Of a stretch of DNA of 64,000 bases, positions 8,018 to 15,224 are shown in pieces. Numbering within the stretch: position 1 is the first letter of the stretch; the number at the start of each line of letters is the position of its first letter. The DNA comes from Hymenobacter sp. BT730 (lineage in GTDB: Bacteria > Bacteroidota > Bacteroidia > Cytophagales > Hymenobacteraceae). The translations under genes and the position numbers were made by a program. Where the stretch lies: assembly GCF_030542105.1 (NCBI RefSeq), contig NZ_JAUOFB010000001.1:558001-622000 (forward strand), given 5' to 3'. Under the pieces are notes generated by a model. It searched no databases and had not been told where the DNA came from. It saw only the letters and a program-made list of their open reading frames with translations.

Positions 8018-9170
8018 TGCCGCTGCCCATACCAAGCATGCCCCCATGGCCCGGCCGCTGCTGGGCGAGTTCAACCGCCACGAGCTGGCCATTCTGGGCG
8101 CCCCCTGCGGCATCATTAAAGCGCTAACAGCCCGCCTGCTGCCTTTTCTTACTACGGATTTGCGCGTGGCGTATGTAGATGCTGACCACGCCGCTGGTGA
8201 TGCGGAGACGGAGAGCGTAAGCAGTAGCGTGCTACAGGCCGGGGCCGCTGAGCTGACCGACAAAATTCATTTCCGCCGCCTGGACCTGCCGCAAGGCCTG
8301 AATCGGTTTAACCAGCTGCAATGGCTGGGTGAGCAAAGCCTGGTGCTGGTAAACGGCAACCACTTTCGGGCCGAGCAGCAGATTGCCATAATTGACCCGC
8401 GCAAACCCCTGGACCGTAAGCTGGAGCGCCTCACCGACCTTCAATTGTTGCTGCTCTCAGAAGGCGAAACCGAAGTGCCGGTATACCTCAAAGAACTGAC
8501 CGCCAGCCGCCAGGTGCCGGTACTGGCTTTAGCAGATACGGAAGGCATTGCCGCCTGGGTACGGCAGTGGTGGCAACTGCGCCAGCCTCCCCTCTTTGGG
8601 CTGGTGCTTACGGGGGGGCGCAGCCAGCGCATGCAGGCTGATAAAAGCCGCCTGCGCTACCACCAGCAGGAGCAGCGTACTCATGCCGCTGCGCTGCTGG
8701 CGCCCTGGTGCCAGGAGGTGTTTATTTCCTGCCGTCCGGATCAGGTAGCCGATATACCTAATGGTCTGCAGCCCCTTCCTGACCAGTTTCTGGACCTGGG
8801 CCCGCTGAGTGGCATCCTCTCAGCTTTTCGGCACAACCCTAACGCGGCCTGGCTGGTAGTAGCCTGCGACCTGCCGTTTCTCTCGGAAAACACACTTCAC
8901 TATTTGGTGGAACACCGCCAGGCTGGCCGTATGGCTACAGCGTTCCAGAGCCCCGAAAATGAGTTTCCGGAGCCACTTATTACTATCTGGGAGCCGCAGA
9001 GCTACGCGGCATTGCTTCGGTTTCTGGCTTTGGGCTATTCCTGCCCGCGCAAAGCCCTCATCAACTCCGATGCGGCGCTGCTGATGGCTCCTGCCCCCCA
9101 GGAACTGCGCAACGTGAATACGCCGGAAGAACGGGCGGCGGCAGAGCGGGAGTTTGGGAGGAAAAGCTAA
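8010..9170 (+). CDS. mobA: MobA-type molybdenum cofactor guanylyltransferase with extra N-terminal domain
   Basis: 386 residues. Residues about 195-386 are a MobA nucleotidyltransferase: LVLTGGRSQRMQADKSRLRY (GG at 202-203, DK at 211-212) binds the nucleotide, and VVACDLPFLS is the metal/substrate motif. MobA transfers GMP to Mo-MPT; CMP transfer by a MocA-like relative cannot be excluded. Residues 1-190 resemble a MobB-like domain in length and strand order (ELAILG..., VAYVDADH), but the P-loop position reads GAPCGIIKALT without the GKT/S of a Walker A motif, so GTP binding there is doubtful. Eight-base overlap with moaC; convergent with moaE, stops five bases apart. Confidence 0.85.
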   Translation: MNSAAAHTKHAPMARPLLGEFNRHELAILGAPCGIIKALTARLLPFLTTDLRVAYVDADHAAGDAETESVSSSVLQAGAAELTDKIHFRRLDLPQGLNRFNQLQWLGEQSLVLVNGNHFRAEQQIAIIDPRKPLDRKLERLTDLQLLLLSEGETEVPVYLKELTASRQVPVLALADTEGIAAWVRQWWQLRQPPLFGLVLTGGRSQRMQADKSRLRYHQQEQRTHAAALLAPWCQEVFISCRPDQVADIPNGLQPLPDQFLDLGPLSGILSAFRHNPNAAWLVVACDLPFLSENTLHYLVEHRQAGRMATAFQSPENEFPEPLITIWEPQSYAALLRFLALGYSCPRKALINSDAALLMAPAPQELRNVNTPEERAAAEREFGRKS

Positions 9171-9174
9171 TGGT

Positions 9175-9591
9175 CTACGGATGTGCGGCTACCCACACGG
9201 TGCCGTCTTCATACTCCTCTTTTTTCCAGATGGGCACTACCTGTTTCAGAGTATCAATGATGAACTGGCAGGCGGCAAAGGACTCGGCGCGGTGCGGGGT
9301 AGCTACGGCCACCACTACGGCTATGTCGCCAATAGCCAGGGTACCTTTGCGGTGCACGACGGCTACTTTCTGGAGCATGGGCCAGCGCTCCTGGGCCTGC
9401 TCAGCTACGCGCCGTAGCTGGTGCAGGGCCATAGCATCGTAGGCTTCATAGTGCAGGCGCATTACCCGGCGCCCGGTACTCTGGTTGCGCACCGTCCCGA
9501 TAAAGGTGTTAACCGCGCCGGCACCATCTGCCTGCATGGCCTGAAGCACGGCCGCTACGTCAATGGGCAGGTCGGTAAGTTCAATAAGCAT
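9175..9591 (-). CDS. moaE: Molybdopterin synthase catalytic subunit MoaE
   Basis: 138 residues. The large subunit of MPT synthase, which with thiocarboxylated MoaD puts the dithiolene sulfurs into cPMP. Visible family blocks: GAGAVNTFIGTVRNQSTGR (anion-binding loop), LHYEAYDAMA, VVHRKGTLAIGD, VAVATPHRAESFAACQFIID and VVPIWKKEEYEDG; the conserved catalytic lysines lie in the last block. Divergent from the moaA side and downstream of moaD by 66 bp on the same strand, so moaD-moaE form the expected two-gene unit. Confidence 0.95.
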   Translation of the reverse strand: MLIELTDLPIDVAAVLQAMQADGAGAVNTFIGTVRNQSTGRRVMRLHYEAYDAMALHQLRRVAEQAQERWPMLQKVAVVHRKGTLAIGDIAVVVAVATPHRAESFAACQFIIDTLKQVVPIWKKEEYEDGTVWVAAHP

Positions 9592-9657
9592 AAGCAGAAA
9601 AATGCAGCAGGGCGTCTGCCAACGGAGGGCAAAGAGAATTAGGCGGGCGGTTCAGCA

Positions 9658-9900
9658 TTAACCGCCGCTCACGGGTGGAATCAGGGCAATTTCGTCCCGT
9701 TCCTGCAGCAGTTCTTCTCCCTGGGCGTATTCATTATTACGGGCTACGGCCAGACTGCTGAGCTGGGTAAGGCCAGGATATTGCTCCTGGAGCTGGCGCA
9801 GCAATTGTTGCACGGAGGTGCCGGTGGGCAGAGCAAGCTGGAGCTGGGACTGGCCTACTATTTCGCGGGCAATGCCAAAAAGAGCAATAGTCAGGTTCAT
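9658..9900 (-). CDS. moaD: Molybdopterin synthase sulfur carrier subunit MoaD
   Basis: 80 residues with a ubiquitin-like beta-grasp pattern (MNLTIALFGIAREIVG, then LLRQLQEQYPGL) ending in the required Gly-Gly tail (IPPVSGG). The C-terminal glycine is adenylylated by a MoeB-type enzyme and becomes a thiocarboxylate used by MoaE. First gene of the moaD-moaE pair; divergent from moaA with 129 bp between the starts. Confidence 0.93.
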   Translation of the reverse strand: MNLTIALFGIAREIVGQSQLQLALPTGTSVQQLLRQLQEQYPGLTQLSSLAVARNNEYAQGEELLQERDEIALIPPVSGG

Positions 9901-10029
9901 GCCTGTAAGTACGGCCGGCCAGGTTTGCCGATCAAATAAATATAAATTGAACAGAAAAGGCGTGGGCGCGTTTTTTGTTCAGAATCCGCTGCGCTTCTTG
10001 CGGCGGCCTTCTTTCTGCTGTTCTGCCCC

Positions 10030-11037
10030 ATGTCTACCACCGCTTCCGTTTTGTTTGATAACCACGGCCGCCCGCTTGAGTATGTGCGGCTGGCCGTTAC
10101 GGACCGGTGCAATCTGCGCTGTTTCTACTGCATGCCCGAGCAGGGTATCGACTACGTCCCCCGGCAGGCGCTGCTCAGCTATGAGGAGCTGGAACGCGTA
10201 GTGCAGATTCTGGCCGGCCTGGGGGTGCATAAAGTGCGTCTTACGGGCGGGGAGCCTTTCGTGCGCCGGGGCCTGCTGCCCTTTATTGGGCGCCTGCGCC
10301 AGATAGAAGGTATTACGGATATTGGCCTGACCACCAACGGGGTGCTGACGGCCCCACACGTGCCGGAGCTGGTGCGGCTGGGCATCCGCAGCGTGAACCT
10401 GAGCCTAGACACGCTGGACCGCGCCCGTTTCCTGCGCATTACCCGCCGCGACGAGCTGCCGCAGGTGCTGGCCACTTTTGAGGCCTTGATAGCCGCCGGC
10501 ATTCAGGTGAAAATTAATGCCGTGGTGATGGACGGGCAGAACACGGAAGACATTATTCCGCTGGCCGAGCTAACCCGTGACCTACCCGTAGAAGTGCGCT
10601 TTATTGAGGAAATGCCTTTTAATGGCGGAAGCCATGCGGCCATGTCTTTACCCTGGAACCATGTGCGTATTCGGGAGCATCTGGCTGAGCATTTTTCCGG
10701 TTTACTGCCCGTGTCTACGGCTCCCGGTGCCACGGCTGCCGAGTACACCATACCGGGGCATATGGGCCGCGTAGGTATAATTGCGGCGTACTCGCGTACC
10801 TTTTGCGGGAGCTGCAACCGCATCCGCCTCACGGCCGAAGGCGGCCTGAAAACCTGCCTCTACGACCAGGGGGTTCTGGACGTGCGCGCCCTGTTACGAG
10901 GCGGCGCTACCAACGAGGAAATCCGCACGGCGCTAACAACGGCCTTCCGCTACCGCGCCGCCAATGGTTTTGAAGCCGAGCAGCAGCGCCCCCTGCACCA
11001 GCTCAGCTTTGAGTCGATGTCGACGATAGGCGGGTAG
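10030..11037 (+). CDS. moaA: GTP 3',8-cyclase MoaA (radical SAM)
   Basis: 335 residues. It starts molybdopterin synthesis by radical rearrangement of GTP. The radical-SAM cluster Cys are C27, C31 and C34 (CNLRCFYCMP); the GTP-side [4Fe-4S] cluster motif CGSCNRIRLTAEGGLKTC lies near residues 255-275. The protein ends in the conserved Gly-Gly tail (STIGG) needed for activity in the family. Other blocks: VRLTGGEPFVRRGL, GLTTNGV, NLSLDTL. Divergent from moaD; its stop lies five bases from the stop of the convergent NTF2-like gene. Confidence 0.96.
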   Translation: MSTTASVLFDNHGRPLEYVRLAVTDRCNLRCFYCMPEQGIDYVPRQALLSYEELERVVQILAGLGVHKVRLTGGEPFVRRGLLPFIGRLRQIEGITDIGLTTNGVLTAPHVPELVRLGIRSVNLSLDTLDRARFLRITRRDELPQVLATFEALIAAGIQVKINAVVMDGQNTEDIIPLAELTRDLPVEVRFIEEMPFNGGSHAAMSLPWNHVRIREHLAEHFSGLLPVSTAPGATAAEYTIPGHMGRVGIIAAYSRTFCGSCNRIRLTAEGGLKTCLYDQGVLDVRALLRGGATNEEIRTALTTAFRYRAANGFEAEQQRPLHQLSFESMSTIGG

Positions 11038-11042
11038 GCCGT

Positions 11043-11426
11043 TTAGAACATGGTATTGGTGTTGGCGGCGGTACCGGGCACTACCTGCAGCACATCCCAG
11101 TGCTCCACAATCTTGCCGTGCGCATCAAATCGGAAGATGTCGATACCGGCCCAGTCATGGTCGCCGGGCCAATGCTGCAGGCAGTGGAGCACCACGTAGT
11201 TATCCTCGGCAATGGCCCGCTTTACGTGCACGCGCTTGCCGGGGTATTCCTGCGCCATCCGCTCGAAGTAGGCAATAAAGCCATCCTTGCCATCGGGTAC
11301 GCCGGGGTTGTGCTGAATGTACTCCGCCCCCACGTAGCGGGCTACCGCTTCTATCGGCTGACACTCATTAAACATCAGCTCATAGAAGGCTATGGCGTTT
11401 TGCTTGTTTTGCTCAGCGTGGCTCAT
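11043..11426 (-). CDS. NTF2-like / SnoaL-type protein
   Basis: 127 residues of the cone-shaped NTF2-like fold, SnoaL-like group: [15 protein letters not shown] helix, [40 protein letters not shown], then [20 protein letters not shown]. These proteins bind small hydrophobic ligands or act as cyclases/isomerases; substrate unknown. No signal peptide. It is the last gene of a minus-strand run MoeB-rhodanese, MOT1 transporter, this gene (gaps 75 and 31 bp). Whether it belongs functionally to the molybdenum genes is open. Confidence 0.85.
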   Translation of the reverse strand: MSHAEQNKQNAIAFYELMFNECQPIEAVARYVGAEYIQHNPGVPDGKDGFIAYFERMAQEYPGKRVHVKRAIAEDNYVVLHCLQHWPGDHDWAGIDIFRFDAHGKIVEHWDVLQVVPGTAANTNTMF

Positions 11427-11457
11427 GGTAGAAGGGTTTAGTGTTGATTTACAAAAC

Positions 11458-12621
11458 TTACTTGCCCAGGCCTACCCAGTTGCGGCGCATGGCGTGGTAT
11501 ACGGCCGTGCCCACCACCAGCCCCACCAGGTAGCCATAAGGCAGGCCACCACAAAGGAGCCCTACCAGCAAGGCTACTACCAAATCGTTGCGGGAGGAGG
11601 TAATGTCGCGAAGCAGCGCGGCCAGCGTGAGGGCTTCAAAGAGGAGCAGCACCCCAAGCACTGGGAGCGGGAAAATCTGTACCACCTGGGCAAAGCCCTG
11701 GCTGAAGAATAGACCCAAAATCAGAAACAGCCCGCCATACAGCAATACTGAGCCACCGGTGCGGGCCCCAAACGCATAGTGTCCCGCCAGCCCTCCCGAA
11801 CCATGGCAAACCGGAAACCCACCGAAAAATGGATTTACCAGATTCATTAAAGCATAGGTCAGGCTGATTTGACGCACTGTGATGGGGCGTTCCGGAAAAT
11901 GGTCGTGTAATACCTGCCGGGTAGCCAGAATGGAATTGCCGAGTGACAGGGGTATTTGGGGTAAGGCCAGCAGCACGGCCCCGGTTAAAATATCGGCCGC
12001 AGCAGGGATGTGCCAGGAGGGAAGATGAAAGCCGGCCGCACGCTGGGCCGTGGCCAGGTCCAGCTTGAACACCAGCGCATATACCACCCCCAGCGCTACT
12101 ACCAGCAGCGCTGCGGGCCAGCGGCGGTTACCCAGCAGCACTACCGTTATCAGGAAGGCCGCGGCGGCCAGCACGTAGCCGCCCACCCCATCGGCCGGCA
12201 CATATTCTTTCAGAGCTAACGTAGACAGCTGCAGGGCCAGCCCAAACTGAATGCCGCGCACCACGGGCTTGGGAATAAGGCGGGCCAGGGCATCAATCAG
12301 CCCCGTAGCGGAGAGCACCAGCATGCTGGCGCCAATGGCCAGCCCGCCACCGTAGATCAGGCGGCCCGGAATTTTCTGGGCAATTACCAGGGCCGCAAAT
12401 GCCTTAAGGGGCTGCACCGGCATGGGCAGCCCGTACCACAGCCCGGAGAAAATCTGCATCAGGCCAAACATTACCAATACGCTGGCGCTATCTACCCCGG
12501 AGGCGGCAATAATGCCAATGAGCAAAGGAAGATCTGTACCTAAATCACCGAAGGCACCTGCCAGCTCGTTGCGGTCGAAGCGGATGCGGGAGCGGCTGGG
12601 CGGGAAAGCGGTGAGAGGCAT
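11458..12621 (-). CDS. MOT1-type molybdate transporter
   Basis: 387 residues with about ten hydrophobic segments. It belongs to the MOT1-like branch of sulfate-permease relatives (no STAS domain): the two signature blocks are [16 protein letters not shown] near the N-terminus and [18 protein letters not shown] in the middle, with [19 protein letters not shown] between them. MOT1 proteins are high-affinity molybdate carriers in plants, algae and bacteria. Position inside a molybdenum-cofactor cluster supports molybdate as substrate. The ATG at 12621 is used; a TTG one codon upstream is less likely. It follows the MoeB-rhodanese gene on the same strand and there is no modABC in the window. Confidence 0.88.
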   Translation of the reverse strand: MPLTAFPPSRSRIRFDRNELAGAFGDLGTDLPLLIGIIAASGVDSASVLVMFGLMQIFSGLWYGLPMPVQPLKAFAALVIAQKIPGRLIYGGGLAIGASMLVLSATGLIDALARLIPKPVVRGIQFGLALQLSTLALKEYVPADGVGGYVLAAAAFLITVVLLGNRRWPAALLVVALGVVYALVFKLDLATAQRAAGFHLPSWHIPAAADILTGAVLLALPQIPLSLGNSILATRQVLHDHFPERPITVRQISLTYALMNLVNPFFGGFPVCHGSGGLAGHYAFGARTGGSVLLYGGLFLILGLFFSQGFAQVVQIFPLPVLGVLLLFEALTLAALLRDITSSRNDLVVALLVGLLCGGLPYGYLVGLVVGTAVYHAMRRNWVGLGK

Positions 12622-12696
12622 CAAGTAGTGAGCAGCAATAGCGAGTAATGAAGGCGAAAGGTCTGGCCTTGTTTTGTCGTAATCAACCCGAATAGG

Positions 12697-13806
12697 TTAA
12701 TAGGTAGCCATGGCAGTATCTACCTCGGTAGCCCAGGCGTGAATGCCACCCGTTAAGTTGATCAGGTTGCTGAAGCCAAACTGATCCTGCAGCTGTGCTA
12801 TGGCCTGCGCGCTGCGGGTGCCGTGGTGGCAATAGACTACTACCGGGTGCTGGCGGGGCAGTTGGTTGGCGCCCTGCGTTACGTGGGCCAGGGGAAGGAG
12901 CATGGCGCCGGTCAGGTGACAAATGCTGTGCTCGGCAGGCTCGCGTACATCCAGCAAAAAAGGGGGCGCGGCGGAATGCAGGAGCTCCTGCAGCTCGAGG
13001 GCAGTTACGCTGCGCAAGTCAGGGGTGCAATAGTCGTGGTAGTCGGCGGGGTTGGCAGTATCCAGGTGCAGCAAGCTATGTTCCGGGTGGCGGGCAAAGC
13101 GCAGCAGGCGGCTCTGGAAGGTCAGGGCATCCAAAATCCAGAGGCGGCCGCTGAGCACCTCACCCAGCCCGAGAATAACTTTCAGCGCTTCCGTGGCCTG
13201 CGCGGTACCTACCAGGCCGGGCAGCACGCCCAGTACGCCGGTAGCGTCGCAGTTAGGTGCCTCCATGGCGCTGGGCGGCGTGGGAAACAGGCACCGATAA
13301 GTGGGCCCGCCCTGGTAATTGAAAACCGAAACCTGACCTTCAAACTTATAAATGGCTCCCGAAATCAGTGGCTTGCCCAGACTGACGCAGGCATCATTGA
13401 GCAGGTAGCGGGTAGGGAAGTTGTCAGAGCCATCTACCACTACATCATAGTTTTCCAGCACCTCCCGCACGTTGGCCCGGTCTACGCGCATAATGTGCTG
13501 CCGGCAGTACACCGCCGGGTTGAGGCGCTGGACTTCGCGGGCAGCAGCGGCGGCTTTCAACTGGCCAATATCAGCTGGGCCATAAAGCACCTGCCGTTGC
13601 AGGTTACTGAGCTCTACCCGGTCAGAATCGGCAATGCCTAGGGTACCTACGCCCGCCGCCGCCAGGTATTGCAGCACCGGACAGCCTAGTCCGCCGGCAC
13701 CCACTACCAGCACCCGGGCGGCCCGCAGCCGTAGCTGGCCGGCCTCACCAATCTCAGGGAGTTGCAAATGGCGGCGGTATCTCTGTTTTTCGGTAGATGT
13801 AAGCAC
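12697..13806 (-). CDS. moeB: MoeB/ThiF-type adenylyltransferase fused to rhodanese
   Basis: 369 residues. Residues 1 to about 250 are an E1-like adenylation domain: YRRHLQLPEIGEAGQ, nucleotide loop GAGGLG (36-41), LSNLQRQVLY, VVDGSDNFPTRYLLND, and the NCDATGVLGVLPG segment with the conserved Cys. Residues about 265-369 are a rhodanese domain with the active-site loop YCHHGTRS. It should activate the MoaD C-terminus and also carry persulfide sulfur, as in eukaryotic MOCS3; ThiS or other carriers could be additional partners. The start is a GTG at 13806; no ATG precedes the conserved part. First gene of the unit MoeB-MOT1-NTF2, divergent from fdhD (144 bp). Confidence 0.9.
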   Translation of the reverse strand: MLTSTEKQRYRRHLQLPEIGEAGQLRLRAARVLVVGAGGLGCPVLQYLAAAGVGTLGIADSDRVELSNLQRQVLYGPADIGQLKAAAAAREVQRLNPAVYCRQHIMRVDRANVREVLENYDVVVDGSDNFPTRYLLNDACVSLGKPLISGAIYKFEGQVSVFNYQGGPTYRCLFPTPPSAMEAPNCDATGVLGVLPGLVGTAQATEALKVILGLGEVLSGRLWILDALTFQSRLLRFARHPEHSLLHLDTANPADYHDYCTPDLRSVTALELQELLHSAAPPFLLDVREPAEHSICHLTGAMLLPLAHVTQGANQLPRQHPVVVYCHHGTRSAQAIAQLQDQFGFSNLINLTGGIHAWATEVDTAMATY

Positions 13807-13950
13807 GTATCGGGAATAAATAGGGCGGTAAGACAGCGTAGTGGTAAAACTTACGCTGGCCAGATAAAGTTAACCAAATACCGCCGTCTGTCGGCGCTGC
13901 CAGCAGTGCCCCGCCGGGCTTTGGCGTTCCTCCCTTATCTGTAATCTGCC

Positions 13951-14871
13951 GTGTCTGCTCCCGTTTTTCTGCCTCCTTCCAGCTACGAGTACGTGACAGT
14001 GCGCAACGTGCGCGGCACCAGCGTGACCGAAGCGCCCGATGTGCTGGCGGCCGAGGAGCCCCTCGAAATTAGGGCGGGGTATGGCCCCACAGATGACCGC
14101 CAGCACCGCACGGTGGCAGTAACCATGCGCACACCCGGCCACGACTTTGAGCTGGCCGCGGGCTTCCTGCTGACAGAAGGTATTATCCGCCGCCGCGACG
14201 AGCTGTACGGGGTGATTTACTGCCCCGATGTGAAAAAAGCAGAGGAGCAGGAAAATGTGGTGCGGGCCGAGCTGGCCCCAACCGTGCCGGTAGACTTGTC
14301 CCGTATGGAGCGGCACTTCTACACCACCAGCAGCTGCGGGGTATGCGGCAAAACCAGCATTGACGCCGTGCACGCGGCCAGCTGCCCGGTATTGCCTACC
14401 GATGGCCCCTATGTGGCAGCCGGAGTTATTCACCAGCTGCCGGAGCGGCAGCGGGCCGCCCAGGCGCTGTTTGAGCAAACCGGCGGCCTGCACGCGGCAG
14501 CCTTGTTCTCACCGGAAGGCGAGCTGCTGCTGCTGCGGGAAGATGTGGGCCGCCATAATGCTCTGGATAAGGTAATTGGGGCCGCTCTGCTGCAGGAGTG
14601 GTTGCCGCTGCACCGGCATGTGCTGCTGCTGAGCGGGCGTGTGAGCTTTGAATTAGTGCAGAAAGCGGCCGTGGCGGGCATTGCGGTAGTGGCTGCGGTA
14701 GGCGCCCCCAGCTCTCTGGCCGTGCAGGCAGCCCAAAACTTTGGTATGACGGTGTGCGGGTTTGTGCGCGAAGGCCGATATAACGTATACTGCGGAGACT
14801 GGCGCGTTCTGGCTGGTATAGAAAACCACCCGGCGGATAATCAATCTAATCCTCATGAAGCTTCGCATTGA
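13951..14871 (+). CDS. fdhD: Formate dehydrogenase sulfurtransferase FdhD
   Basis: 306 residues. FdhD receives sulfur from a cysteine desulfurase and delivers it to the molybdenum centre of formate-dehydrogenase-type enzymes. Diagnostic motifs: EEPLEIRAGYG, TMRTPGHDFELAAGFLLTEG, SSCGVCGKTSID with the CxxC active loop, GGLHAAALF, EDVGRHNALDKVIG and SGRVSFELVQKA. The start is a GTG at 13951; the next Met is far inside the conserved region. It overlaps the following small gene by 17 bases and is followed by the molybdoenzyme it should serve. Confidence 0.95.
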   Translation: MSAPVFLPPSSYEYVTVRNVRGTSVTEAPDVLAAEEPLEIRAGYGPTDDRQHRTVAVTMRTPGHDFELAAGFLLTEGIIRRRDELYGVIYCPDVKKAEEQENVVRAELAPTVPVDLSRMERHFYTTSSCGVCGKTSIDAVHAASCPVLPTDGPYVAAGVIHQLPERQRAAQALFEQTGGLHAAALFSPEGELLLLREDVGRHNALDKVIGAALLQEWLPLHRHVLLLSGRVSFELVQKAAVAGIAVVAAVGAPSSLAVQAAQNFGMTVCGFVREGRYNVYCGDWRVLAGIENHPADNQSNPHEASH

Positions 14872-15178
14872 AGATAACTCGCTTCGCCTCCGGCTCTCGG
14901 AACAGGAGGTAGAGCAGTTTGCGGCGGCAGGGCGGGTAGCGGCCGTGGTGTCCCTGGGCCCTACCGCTACTGAAAGCCTGACCTATGCTTTGGAGCGGGC
15001 CGAAAGTGAGGAGTTTCGCGTTAGCTACGGCGTAGGCGCGCTGACAGTGAAAGTGCCGGCGGCCCTGGCGGCGCACTGGACCAGCTCCGACCAAAATGGG
15101 TTTTCTGCCACCCTTATGATGGCAGAAGATCAGCCCCTTAAAATCCTGATTGAAAAAGACCTGGACTGCCGCCACTAG
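14855..15178 (+). CDS. Small conserved protein between fdhD and the molybdoenzyme (DUF7009-like)
   Basis: 107 residues, soluble, no signal. Sequence shows an N-terminal strand pair (MKLRIEDNSLRLRLSEQEVE), a central segment, and a C-terminal strand TLMMAEDQPLKILIEKDLDC followed by CRH. It resembles the small uncharacterised family I know as DUF7009, but I cannot verify the match. It starts 17 bases inside fdhD and ends 46 bp before the molybdoenzyme gene, so all three are very likely one transcript. A role in maturation or folding of the enzyme is only an inference from position. Confidence 0.8.
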   Translation: MKLRIEDNSLRLRLSEQEVEQFAAAGRVAAVVSLGPTATESLTYALERAESEEFRVSYGVGALTVKVPAALAAHWTSSDQNGFSATLMMAEDQPLKILIEKDLDCRH

Positions 15179-15224
15179 CTGCTGATGTTGCCCGGTTTCT
15201 CACTGCTATTTTCCTCCCGCCCTC

